Below the pieces are notes generated by a model. That model saw only the letters and a program-made list of their open reading frames with translations, did not search any database and was not told the origin of the DNA. From Caldifarciminota bacterium (GTDB lineage: Bacteria; Hydrothermota; Hydrothermia; UBA1063; CAJXJZ01), in assembly GCA_027033555.1 (NCBI GenBank), contig JALVLE010000382.1, positions 1 through 7,309 on the forward strand: a stretch of DNA of 7,309 nucleotides, given 5' to 3'. The position numbers and the translations under genes are program-made. The stretch's first letter is position 1; each line of letters starts with the position of its first letter. Below are positions 1 through 6,494 of the stretch, in pieces.

Positions 1-459
1 GGACTCAAGGAAGGCGATATAATTGTTAAAATAAACGGTAGAAGGATATTCAACACAGGCGATCTTGAGGATATTACTTATGCACTATTGCCTGGTGAAG
101 TTTTGCGCATAAAATACATAAGAGACGGTAAACCCCATATTACAAAAATTAGGGCCAGAGAAATCAAAATTTCCCCTTATAAAATCTCAAAACTGGATAT
201 AGAGGTTACCAGCCTCACACCTGAGCTTGCAGCTTTTCTTGGTTTGAAAAAAACAAGTGGTTTACTGGTTGTCAGTGTATCACCAACAGGATACGGTGCT
301 CAATTTGGTATTGAAAAAAATGACATCCTCTATAGAATAAATAATGAAGAGCTGAAAAAACCTGAACAACTGGAAAATGCTTTAAAAATACGAGGAAGGA
401 AAATTCTTTTCATAGACCGAAAGGGAGAGCTCTTTACCCTTTCCTTTGCGGTGTATTAA
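1..459 (+). CDS. HtrA/Deg-type serine protease, C-terminal part with two PDZ domains (5' end outside window)
   Basis: The frame is open from base 1 and ends with TAA at 457-459, so about 152 C-terminal residues are visible and the start lies upstream. The TTG at 88 is internal to a PDZ domain and is not a credible start. The first PDZ domain is visible from its second half (LKEGDIIVKINGR near the beginning, then a DLEDI helix and a PGEVLRIKYIRDG strand pair). A second, more diverged PDZ follows: LTPELAAFLGL, then GLLVVSVSP, GIEKNDILYRINNEEL and a final FIDRKGELFTL strand. Two PDZ repeats in this arrangement are typical of DegP/DegQ/HtrA periplasmic proteases, in which PDZ domains bind misfolded substrates. 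The trypsin-like protease domain and its His-Asp-Ser triad are outside the window, so catalysis is inferred only. Another two-PDZ protein is possible. The next gene begins one base after the stop, suggesting an envelope-related cotranscript. Confidence 0.8.
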   Translation, partial: GLKEGDIIVKINGRRIFNTGDLEDITYALLPGEVLRIKYIRDGKPHITKIRAREIKISPYKISKLDIEVTSLTPELAAFLGLKKTSGLLVVSVSPTGYGAQFGIEKNDILYRINNEELKKPEQLENALKIRGRKILFIDRKGELFTLSFAVY

Positions 460-460
460 C

Positions 461-1240
461 ATGGACAAGGAGACAAAAGTCGGATTCACTATAATCAGCC
501 TTATTCTGCTCCTTATATTTGGCTACTTATGGCTTACAAACTTTAAGATCCGTCAACGCAGGCATTACTACTTTATAAAATTTAAAGAAGTTGGCTGGAT
601 TAAAAAGGGAGACCCGGTAACAATACTTGGAGTGCCTAATGGAAAGGTAGAAGATGTAAAACTTTATCCTGATAGTGTGATGGTCAAAGTCTCAGTAAAC
701 GATATTCGCTTAACTGAGGGCACAAAGGCCTTCATAGAATCCCAGGGAATAATCGGGCAAATGCGTATATCAATTAAACTTGGGAAAGGAAAAGTTTTAA
801 AAGACAAAAGTACAATACCCGGTATAAAACGGAAAGACCTTGCAGATATAATAGCTTTTCTGGGAGATGCATCTGACAGTATGATGAAAATAATTCATAA
901 TCTTAACGTGGCAACAAAAAAAATGGACACAGCCCTATCATCCATGAAGCAGGACCTACAAAGATTTTTAAACAAAACCGGCGAGGATCTTGACTCACTT
1001 GTTGCTCTTTTTTCTTATGAGAAGATAAATCTTGATACAACCCATTTAGTATTCAATAAGCTCCTTTCTGATTATGATTCTGTTGCTATATTGCTTAAAC
1101 TGAGTAAAGGGAGTCTGATAAAATTCATTCAGGAAGACTCTCTTTACAGGCACATAGACTCAACAACCAAAGAACTTATTAAATTGATACGCGATATTCA
1201 GGAACATCCGGAGAAATATATTAAAATCTCTGTATTCTGA
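461..1240 (+). CDS. MCE/MlaD-family lipid-transport protein, membrane-anchored
   Basis: This 259-residue protein has one N-terminal membrane segment (about residues 8-26) that should anchor it in the inner membrane. An MCE/MlaD beta-barrel domain follows at about residues 36-121. Its hallmarks are FKEVGWIKKGDPVTILGVP, GKVEDV, and GIIGQMRISIKLGKGK leading into a closing strand. The rest is mostly helical, with coiled-coil-like stretches, and ends in EHPEKYIKISVF, a tail form common in MlaD-like proteins. Known family members form hexameric rings that shuttle phospholipids between the two membranes with an MlaE permease and MlaF ATPase; neither partner is in this window. The ATG at 461 is preferred over the in-frame TTG at 446, because the protein then starts MDKETKVGF like its relatives. 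No clear Shine-Dalgarno precedes it, and translation is probably coupled to the upstream gene, which ends one base earlier. The substrate is unproven. Confidence 0.85.
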   Translation: MDKETKVGFTIISLILLLIFGYLWLTNFKIRQRRHYYFIKFKEVGWIKKGDPVTILGVPNGKVEDVKLYPDSVMVKVSVNDIRLTEGTKAFIESQGIIGQMRISIKLGKGKVLKDKSTIPGIKRKDLADIIAFLGDASDSMMKIIHNLNVATKKMDTALSSMKQDLQRFLNKTGEDLDSLVALFSYEKINLDTTHLVFNKLLSDYDSVAILLKLSKGSLIKFIQEDSLYRHIDSTTKELIKLIRDIQEHPEKYIKISVF

Positions 1241-2586
1241 TGCCAAGGAAAAAACGAACTGTATTCGTCTGCAAAGAATGCGGTTTTGAAAGCACGAGAT
1301 GGCTTGGTAAATGTCCCTCTTGTGGTGCATGGAATTCTTTTACTGAAAAAGTAATTGAACATAATGCAAATACATGGGTGATAGATACACCCTATACCAA
1401 CCCCACACCTTTAAAAGACATTCAAAATACAGCACAGCTTAGAACTTCCACAGGCATAATGGAAGTTGATAGGGTGCTTGGAGGGGGCATAACCAGATCG
1501 TCCTACATATTACTTGCCGGTGAACCAGGCGTGGGCAAATCCACTTTACTTCTCCAGCTTGCTTCATACCTCTCTCGGCAGGGGAAAGTTCTTTATGTTA
1601 CAGGAGAAGAATCTCCAGAGCAGATAAAAGCGCGTGCTGATAGGCTTTTGCAAAAGTCTAATAATAACATCTTACTCCTTGCAGAACCCTCATTAGAAGC
1701 AATAGAAAAGGCAGTAGAAGATATAAAGCCGGACTTTCTAATTGTGGATTCAATACAAACAATTTATACAAAAGACATTGAACAGCCACCTTCCAGTATC
1801 ACCCAGATACGGGAATGTGGAGCCCGCCTGCTACGGCTCACAAAAAGCCACAATCTTACAACCATATTAGTAGGGCATATAACAAAAATAGGCGAGATAG
1901 CCGGCCCAAAAGTGCTTGAACATATGGTAGATGTTGTTCTTCTTCTGGAGGGTGACAAAAATACAGGCTTCAGAGTGTTAAGAGCTCAGAAAAACCGCTT
2001 TGGACCAACTGATGAAGTAGGTCTTTTTGAGATGACCAGCAGGGGACTTGTGGCTGTAGATTACAATCATGCCTTTTTAAACAAAATAAACACACTACCT
2101 CCTGGCAGCGCCATTACTCCGATTATTGAAGGAAGTCGTGTTTTTCTTGTTGAGATACAGGCATTATGTACACAAACACCATTTTCTATGCCCATACGCA
2201 ACGTGAGCGGATATGACATCAAAAGATTACAAATATTGCTTGCTGTTATAGAAAACAGTCTCTCTATTAATTTAAGGGGTATGGACATTTTTCTCAACAT
2301 AACAGGTGGTTTTAAAATTAAGGACACCTCCACAGATCTTGCTGTAATTGGCGCCCTTTTATCCTCATTCAGAAAAAAACAGCCCTTTTCTGGTATTGCC
2401 CTCATTGGAGAAGTGGGACTAACAGGAGAGGTACGGGTGGTGCCCAAGATGCAGAAAAGAATTGAGGAGCTGAGAAGATTTGGTTTTAAAGGTGTAATCT
2501 TACCTCATTACGAAATCGGTCATACAAGTGGGATTGATCTACATTTTATTCAAAACATTAAGGAGGTCTATGAGCAATGGTTTTAA
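1240..2586 (+). CDS. radA: RadA/Sms DNA repair and recombination ATPase
   Basis: The 448-residue protein has the full RadA architecture and normal family length. An N-terminal C4 zinc finger uses Cys11, Cys14, Cys25 and Cys28. The RecA-like ATPase follows with a Walker A GEPGVGKST at residues 94-102 and a Walker B strand FLIVDS at 166-171. The RadA-specific KNRFG motif is at 251-255. A C-terminal Lon-protease-like domain covers roughly residues 285-448, with GGFKIKDTSTDLAV and GEVGLTGEVR. In characterised bacteria RadA is a DnaB-like ring helicase that promotes branch migration during homologous recombination and repair; the Lon-like part is structural and non-proteolytic. The ATG shares a base with the TGA of the preceding gene (TGATG) and lacks a clear Shine-Dalgarno, so it is probably translated by termination-reinitiation. 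A small variation is IGHITKIGEIAGPK, where most RadA proteins have TKEG. Confidence 0.97.
   Translation: MPRKKRTVFVCKECGFESTRWLGKCPSCGAWNSFTEKVIEHNANTWVIDTPYTNPTPLKDIQNTAQLRTSTGIMEVDRVLGGGITRSSYILLAGEPGVGKSTLLLQLASYLSRQGKVLYVTGEESPEQIKARADRLLQKSNNNILLLAEPSLEAIEKAVEDIKPDFLIVDSIQTIYTKDIEQPPSSITQIRECGARLLRLTKSHNLTTILVGHITKIGEIAGPKVLEHMVDVVLLLEGDKNTGFRVLRAQKNRFGPTDEVGLFEMTSRGLVAVDYNHAFLNKINTLPPGSAITPIIEGSRVFLVEIQALCTQTPFSMPIRNVSGYDIKRLQILLAVIENSLSINLRGMDIFLNITGGFKIKDTSTDLAVIGALLSSFRKKQPFSGIALIGEVGLTGEVRVVPKMQKRIEELRRFGFKGVILPHYEIGHTSGIDLHFIQNIKEVYEQWF
2560..2567 (+). promoter_or_regulatory. Strong Shine-Dalgarno for the PIN-TRAM gene, inside radA
   Basis: AAGGAGGT is a near-perfect anti-16S match lying nine bases before the ATG at 2577. 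It is buried in the last codons of radA and fixes the start of the downstream gene. An ATG at 2570 is too close to it and leads into a very short frame. It is the strongest ribosome binding site in the window, so this gene may be translated better than radA. Confidence 0.85.
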
Positions 2587-3599
2587 GCAGTATGGTTAAA
2601 GTGCTATTTATCATATTATTTGTGCTTGCTTCTTTTGAGTTCGCAAAATACAACAACAAACCCACAATCCCCTACGTTATTGTCGCCCTGCTTATAAGCA
2701 TTGTGGCATTCTCAATTGAACACTTTATAAAAAAGAAAAAATTACGAGACATATTTATAGCTTTCTTGGCTGTTGCCCTGGGATTAACCTTTGGGGTTAT
2801 TGTGGGTATCATACTCACTCTTATTCCAGCCCTTAAACAGATAGCACCACTTATATACATTGCCTCCATTTTATTTTTCACTTACATTTCTTTTGTGGTG
2901 ATATTATCAAAAAGAGAAGAACTTTTTGAAGATATTTCCTCGCCCACAAGAAAAAGCAGAGATTCCCACAAAAAAGCACATGTCCACCAGAGACATGTAT
3001 CTTTAAAAATAGTGGACACAAGTGCTATTATTGATGGACGCATCCTTGAAATCGCTAAAACCGGCTTCCTTGAAGGCACTCTTGTAATACCAAAATTCGT
3101 ACTAAAAGAGCTGCAAAATATTGCAGATTCAAAAGACCACGATAGAAGAGTAAAAGGTAGACATGGGCTTGAAATAGTAAAGGCTTTAAAAGAATTAAAA
3201 AAACCTGAAGTCTGGTTTGTGGATGATGACTACCCCCACATAAAGGAAGTGGACTCAAAGCTAATTGAACTTGCAAAAAGAAAACACGCAAAGCTTATAA
3301 CCACAGATTATAATCTTCAGGAGCTTGCTGAAATACGCGGTGTTGAAGTACTCAACATAAATCAACTTGCCCTTGCGATAAAACCTCCGCTTGAAGCTGG
3401 CGACCATCTTCGCATAAAAATTGTCCGGGAGGGGAAAGAAAAAGGACAGGGAATTGGTTATTTAATAGACGGCACAATGGTTGTAGTTGATGATGCAGCT
3501 CAATTTATCGGAAAAGAGGTAGATTGTGTTGTCCACTCTGTAATTCAACAGGACACAGGAAGGATTGTATTTGCAAGATTAAGGGGGAAGGAAAAATGA
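2577..3599 (+). CDS. YacL-type integral-membrane PIN-TRAM domain protein
   Basis: The 340-residue protein has three parts. Residues 1-111 are hydrophobic, with about four membrane segments (near 7-23, 33-50, 57-83 and 91-111). A charged linker rich in Lys, His and Arg spans 112-142. A PIN nuclease domain follows (143-270), and a C-terminal TRAM domain (about 272-338) that likely binds RNA. The PIN acidic metal-site residues are visible: Asp147 and Asp153 in VDTSAIIDGR, Glu178 in KELQNIAD, Asp226 in VDSKLIELA and Asp244 in TTDYNLQ. This matches Bacillus YacL and its relatives (usually about 360 residues), thought to be membrane-tethered ribonucleases; the target is not established. No antitoxin-like small gene accompanies it, so a VapC toxin role is unlikely. 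It overlaps radA by 10 bases and has its own strong ribosome binding site. radA and yacL are also near neighbours in Bacillus. Confidence 0.9.
   Translation: MVLSSMVKVLFIILFVLASFEFAKYNNKPTIPYVIVALLISIVAFSIEHFIKKKKLRDIFIAFLAVALGLTFGVIVGIILTLIPALKQIAPLIYIASILFFTYISFVVILSKREELFEDISSPTRKSRDSHKKAHVHQRHVSLKIVDTSAIIDGRILEIAKTGFLEGTLVIPKFVLKELQNIADSKDHDRRVKGRHGLEIVKALKELKKPEVWFVDDDYPHIKEVDSKLIELAKRKHAKLITTDYNLQELAEIRGVEVLNINQLALAIKPPLEAGDHLRIKIVREGKEKGQGIGYLIDGTMVVVDDAAQFIGKEVDCVVHSVIQQDTGRIVFARLRGKEK
3581..3587 (+). promoter_or_regulatory. Shine-Dalgarno deciding the start of the nicotinate phosphoribosyltransferase
   Basis: AAGGGGG lies eight bases upstream of the ATG at 3596, inside the last codons of the PIN-TRAM gene. 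It supports the ATG at 3596 over any start further upstream in the same frame, where there is only sequence out of frame with the PIN-TRAM coding region. Confidence 0.7.
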
Positions 3600-4783
3600 A
3601 ATTCTATTACGCAAATGAAAAAGAGATAAAAGAAGGCAAAACTACGGACATATATTTTGTCAGAACAGAGGAGATTTTAAGAAAAAGAAATGTAAAAACC
3701 CACGTGGTTGCGGAATTTACTGTGCAATCACTGCCTGATAGCTATGATTTCGCCGTCTTCTCCGGTTTATATGAGGTTCTGAATTTACTGGAAGGCCTAC
3801 CAGTGAATGTATATGCTTTAAAAGAAGGTACCATTTTTAAGAACATTTCTTACAATGGCATACCTGTACCGGTAATGTACATAGAAGGCATCTATGCAGA
3901 CTTTGCACGATATGAAACACCGGCTCTGGGACTTATTTGCCAGGCATCAGGAATAGCTACAAAAGCGGCAAGAATTAAAAGAGAAGCCGGGGATTCTATT
4001 GTCCTCTCCTTTGGAATAAGAAGAATGCATCCTGCGCTCGCACCGTTTATTGATAGAAATGCTTATATAGGAGGATGTGACGGGGTTTCAAGCATAAAAG
4101 GAGCAGAGGTTCTTAACCTGCCTCCCAAAGGAACAATGCCACATGCGCTCATGCTGACCATGGGAGAGGAGAATGCCTGGAAAAGCTACGACGAAATCCT
4201 TGATGAATCCATACCGAGAATTGCCCTTGTTGACACGTTTTGCGACGAAAAATTTTCCAGTTTGAAAGCTACAGAGGTTTTCAAAAAACTTGACGCTGTA
4301 AGACTTGACACACCTGGCTCAAGAAGGGGAAATTTTGCCAGAATAGTAAGAGAAGTGAGGTGGGAACTTGATATAAGAGGGTTTAATAATGTTGGCATAA
4401 TAGTGTCCGGTGGACTTGACGAATATAGCATAAAACCTTTAAAAGAGGCTGGTGCCACAGGCTTTGGGGTGGGAACATCCATATCAAATGCACCCACAAT
4501 AGACTATGCCATGGATATAGTGGAAGTAAACGGCAAACCAGTTGCCAAAAGAGGAAAGTTTTCGGGAAAGAAGAACGTATATAGATGTTCAGAATGCGGC
4601 GAGTATATGGTAACATATGAAACCTACCACAATAACCGCTGCCCTGTATGCGGAGGGAGAACAGAGCCTATGATTGTGGAGGTAATGAAAAACGGAGAGA
4701 AGCTGCACTATAAAGAAGACAATCCACAAAAAATAAGAGAGTATGTGTTATCTCAACTTAAACTATATATAAAAAGGGATTAA
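3596..4783 (+). CDS. Nicotinate phosphoribosyltransferase, archaeal/Thermoplasma type
   Basis: The 395-residue protein should join nicotinate to PRPP with ATP hydrolysis to give nicotinate mononucleotide, the entry step of NAD salvage (EC 6.3.4.21), in the cytoplasm. Visible family features are RRMHPALAPFIDRNAYIGG, GTMPHAL with His183 as the likely active-site histidine, VDTFCDEKF, and LDTPGSRRGNF. Phosphate-binding loops SGGLD (271-275) and GVGTS (from 291) close the alpha/beta barrel. Near the C-terminus Cys331, Cys334, Cys349 and Cys352 form a zinc-knuckle-like C4 motif, as reported for the Thermoplasma acidophilum enzyme and unlike the classical E. coli PncB. The ATG overlaps the preceding stop in an ATGA junction and has a good Shine-Dalgarno. 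All but two of its 23 arginines are AGA/AGG. A nicotinamide-specific relative cannot be strictly excluded, but the motifs favour nicotinate. Confidence 0.9.
   Translation: MKFYYANEKEIKEGKTTDIYFVRTEEILRKRNVKTHVVAEFTVQSLPDSYDFAVFSGLYEVLNLLEGLPVNVYALKEGTIFKNISYNGIPVPVMYIEGIYADFARYETPALGLICQASGIATKAARIKREAGDSIVLSFGIRRMHPALAPFIDRNAYIGGCDGVSSIKGAEVLNLPPKGTMPHALMLTMGEENAWKSYDEILDESIPRIALVDTFCDEKFSSLKATEVFKKLDAVRLDTPGSRRGNFARIVREVRWELDIRGFNNVGIIVSGGLDEYSIKPLKEAGATGFGVGTSISNAPTIDYAMDIVEVNGKPVAKRGKFSGKKNVYRCSECGEYMVTYETYHNNRCPVCGGRTEPMIVEVMKNGEKLHYKEDNPQKIREYVLSQLKLYIKRD
4774..4779 (+). promoter_or_regulatory. Shine-Dalgarno for the CBS-domain gene
   Basis: AAGGGA lies seven bases before the ATG at 4787, within the final codons of the nicotinate phosphoribosyltransferase gene. 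It supports that ATG as the start, three bases after the upstream stop. Confidence 0.6.
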
Positions 4784-4786
4784 ACT

Positions 4787-5257
4787 ATGGATATTCAAGA
4801 TTTTCCGTTAGTATCAAACTTTATGAGAAAAGTGCCACCGGTTTTACCATCCTTTACTCTTAAAGAAGTAGCAAAACATATGGAACATTACAAAACACCC
4901 ATTGTAGGCGTTACCGAAAAAGATACAGGTAAAATTATAGGGGCAATAGATCTCACTACGCTTATAAAGCCATTTATACCTGAATTTATTGACTTTCTGG
5001 ATGATTTCAACTTTGTCAGCAACTTTGGGGCCCTTGAACACAAAATATTTTCAGGTGAGATGCACAGATTATTTGTAGCTATGGATATAATGCTTAAGGA
5101 ATACCCATGGATCTCTGAAAGTGATTCTGTAGCAAAAGCTCTATTTTCAATATACAAAAGCAGAATTACCGGCCTAATAGTCAAATCAAATGAGATTTAC
5201 AAAGGTATTATCACAAGATTTGATCTTTTGAGATTCCTGTATGACACTGACGATTAG
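4787..5257 (+). CDS. Two-CBS-domain (Bateman module) regulatory protein
   Basis: The 156-residue protein is essentially a stand-alone pair of CBS domains with no membrane segment or enzymatic domain. CBS1 covers about residues 10-65 (FMRKVPPVLPSFTLKEVAKHM, TPIVGVTE, GKIIGAIDLTTLI). A linker of about 30 residues follows, and CBS2 covers about 97-152 (YPWISESDSVAKALFSIYK, ITGLIV, GIITRFDLLRFL). The Thr143-Arg-Phe-Asp146 stretch after the last strand is the usual CBS ribose/phosphate contact pattern, so binding of an adenine nucleotide or dinucleotide is likely; which one cannot be read from sequence. The downstream permease starts 17 bases before this gene ends, so the two are translationally coupled. 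The simplest reading is a nucleotide sensor that gates that transporter, analogous to CBS domains fused to or paired with MgtE, ClC and OpuC-type transporters. That role is inference. Confidence 0.85.
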   Translation: MDIQDFPLVSNFMRKVPPVLPSFTLKEVAKHMEHYKTPIVGVTEKDTGKIIGAIDLTTLIKPFIPEFIDFLDDFNFVSNFGALEHKIFSGEMHRLFVAMDIMLKEYPWISESDSVAKALFSIYKSRITGLIVKSNEIYKGIITRFDLLRFLYDTDD

Positions 5258-6494
5258 CTTTATCCTCATTGCTTATATTTTAATCGCTCTGGAAAAATGG
5301 CATAGAACCACCATAGTTTTCTTTTTTGCCACATTAACTGTTGTCACTGGTCTTATTACACCAGATGAGGCATGGACAGCAATAGATTATAACACAATTG
5401 GTCTTTTGCTTGGTATGATGATAATTGTCAACATTATGAAACAGACGGGAATTTTTCGTTATCTTGCACTTTATTCGGTTAAATTATCCAGGGGAAGTGT
5501 ATTTAAGTTATTCTTCACTATAGCCGCTATTACATGGCTCGCCTCAGCCTTCCTGGATAACGTTACCACCGTTATGCTTATAACCCCTATTTCCATTTTT
5601 ATCGCAGAAATGATAGGGATATCCCCATTTCCCTTTTTTATAGGAGAGATAATAGCATCAAACATGGGAGGCACCGCAACACTTATTGGAGACCCGCCAA
5701 ATGTCATGATAGGAAGTGCAGCTCACCTATCCTTTTTTGATTTTCTTACCCATCTTACACCTATTGCCCTATTGGTGTATTTGGTTTTTATTTTGTATTT
5801 CAAAATATTCGTTGGTCCCCAATACAACCTGCATAAAAAATTCAATGCACAGAGCCTTAATATCCAACCTGAAAAAGCAATAAAAGATTACAAATTACTC
5901 AAGAAATCTCTTTTTGTGTTTTTACTTGTGATAATAGGTTTTATGCTTCATCATGTTTTAAATTTTGAACCTTCCATTATAGCCCTTACAGGAGCGGCCT
6001 TTTTATTAATCATCACCAAACATGACCCTGAAGAGGTATTAAAAGATGTAGAATGGGCTACTTTGATATTCCTTACAGGGTTTTTTATTTTAGTAGGCAG
6101 TCTTGAAAAGTACGGGGTGATACATCTTATAGCAACTTTAATCGTGTCCATTACCAATAACGTGAAATTCCTTGCGCTCATTGTACTTATCGTATCCGCT
6201 ATTATTTCTGCCCTACTTGATAATATCCCCTTCGTAGCAGCTATGATACCTGTAATAGCCTCTATAAACCAAACCTTAGGCATTACTTCAAATACCTTGT
6301 GGTGGGCCCTCGCGCTGGGAAGCTGCCTTGGTGGTAATGGCACGCTTGTTGGCGCATCAGCCAATATTGTAGTTGCAGGCATTTCGTCACGCTCCAGTAC
6401 CCCTTTAACCTTCAAAAATTATCTAAAGCATGGAGCTTTGGCCACTTTAATCTCAATCTTGTTGTCCGGAATTTATATTATTTTATTTCTTTAA
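5241..6494 (+). CDS. ArsB/NhaD-type (ion transporter superfamily) permease, substrate unknown
   Basis: The 417-residue polytopic membrane protein has about ten or more hydrophobic segments and a weakly repeated two-half structure. Half one contains SAFLDNVTTVML (from residue 102) and SNMGGTATLIGDPPN (140-154). Half two contains SALLDNIPFVAAM (from 323) and GGNGTLVGASAN (364-375). These paired Asp-Asn and Gly-rich motifs are characteristic of ArsB, NhaD and related anion or Na+/H+ carriers. The family transports arsenite, sodium, citrate or other ions, and the sequence does not single one out. No arsR, arsC or arsA is nearby. The ATG at 5241 puts the first membrane helix right at the N-terminus (FILIAYILIALEKWHRT), as in relatives. 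Only a weak Shine-Dalgarno (TGAG) precedes it, and the start lies within the CBS gene, implying coupled synthesis. Its 3' end overlaps the convergent - strand gene by 12 bases. Confidence 0.88.
   Translation: MTLTISFILIAYILIALEKWHRTTIVFFFATLTVVTGLITPDEAWTAIDYNTIGLLLGMMIIVNIMKQTGIFRYLALYSVKLSRGSVFKLFFTIAAITWLASAFLDNVTTVMLITPISIFIAEMIGISPFPFFIGEIIASNMGGTATLIGDPPNVMIGSAAHLSFFDFLTHLTPIALLVYLVFILYFKIFVGPQYNLHKKFNAQSLNIQPEKAIKDYKLLKKSLFVFLLVIIGFMLHHVLNFEPSIIALTGAAFLLIITKHDPEEVLKDVEWATLIFLTGFFILVGSLEKYGVIHLIATLIVSITNNVKFLALIVLIVSAIISALLDNIPFVAAMIPVIASINQTLGITSNTLWWALALGSCLGGNGTLVGASANIVVAGISSRSSTPLTFKNYLKHGALATLISILLSGIYIILFL

Noticed and set aside
88..90. TTG as start of a 123-residue protein
   Set aside because: The frame is open back to base 1, and the upstream residues complete a PDZ domain, so this TTG is internal to a partial gene.
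446..460. TTG start adding five residues to the MCE protein
   Set aside because: It overlaps the upstream gene and lacks a ribosome binding site. The ATG at 461 gives the normal short N-terminus before the membrane helix.
2067..2447. 126-codon - strand open frame within radA
   Set aside because: It is antisense to the conserved RadA Lon-like domain, and its product looks like shadow translation with no recognisable domain.
3524..3595. Upstream extension of the nicotinate phosphoribosyltransferase
   Set aside because: It lies wholly inside the PIN-TRAM coding region, has non-family residues, and the Shine-Dalgarno at 3581-3587 points to the ATG at 3596.
2577..3599. PIN domain as a VapC-type toxin
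   Set aside because: VapC toxins are small soluble proteins encoded next to an antitoxin. This protein has an N-terminal membrane region and a TRAM domain, and there is no antitoxin gene.
5951..6415. 154-codon - strand open frame
   Set aside because: It is antisense to well-conserved permease motifs, has no family resemblance or ribosome binding site, and looks like a shadow frame.
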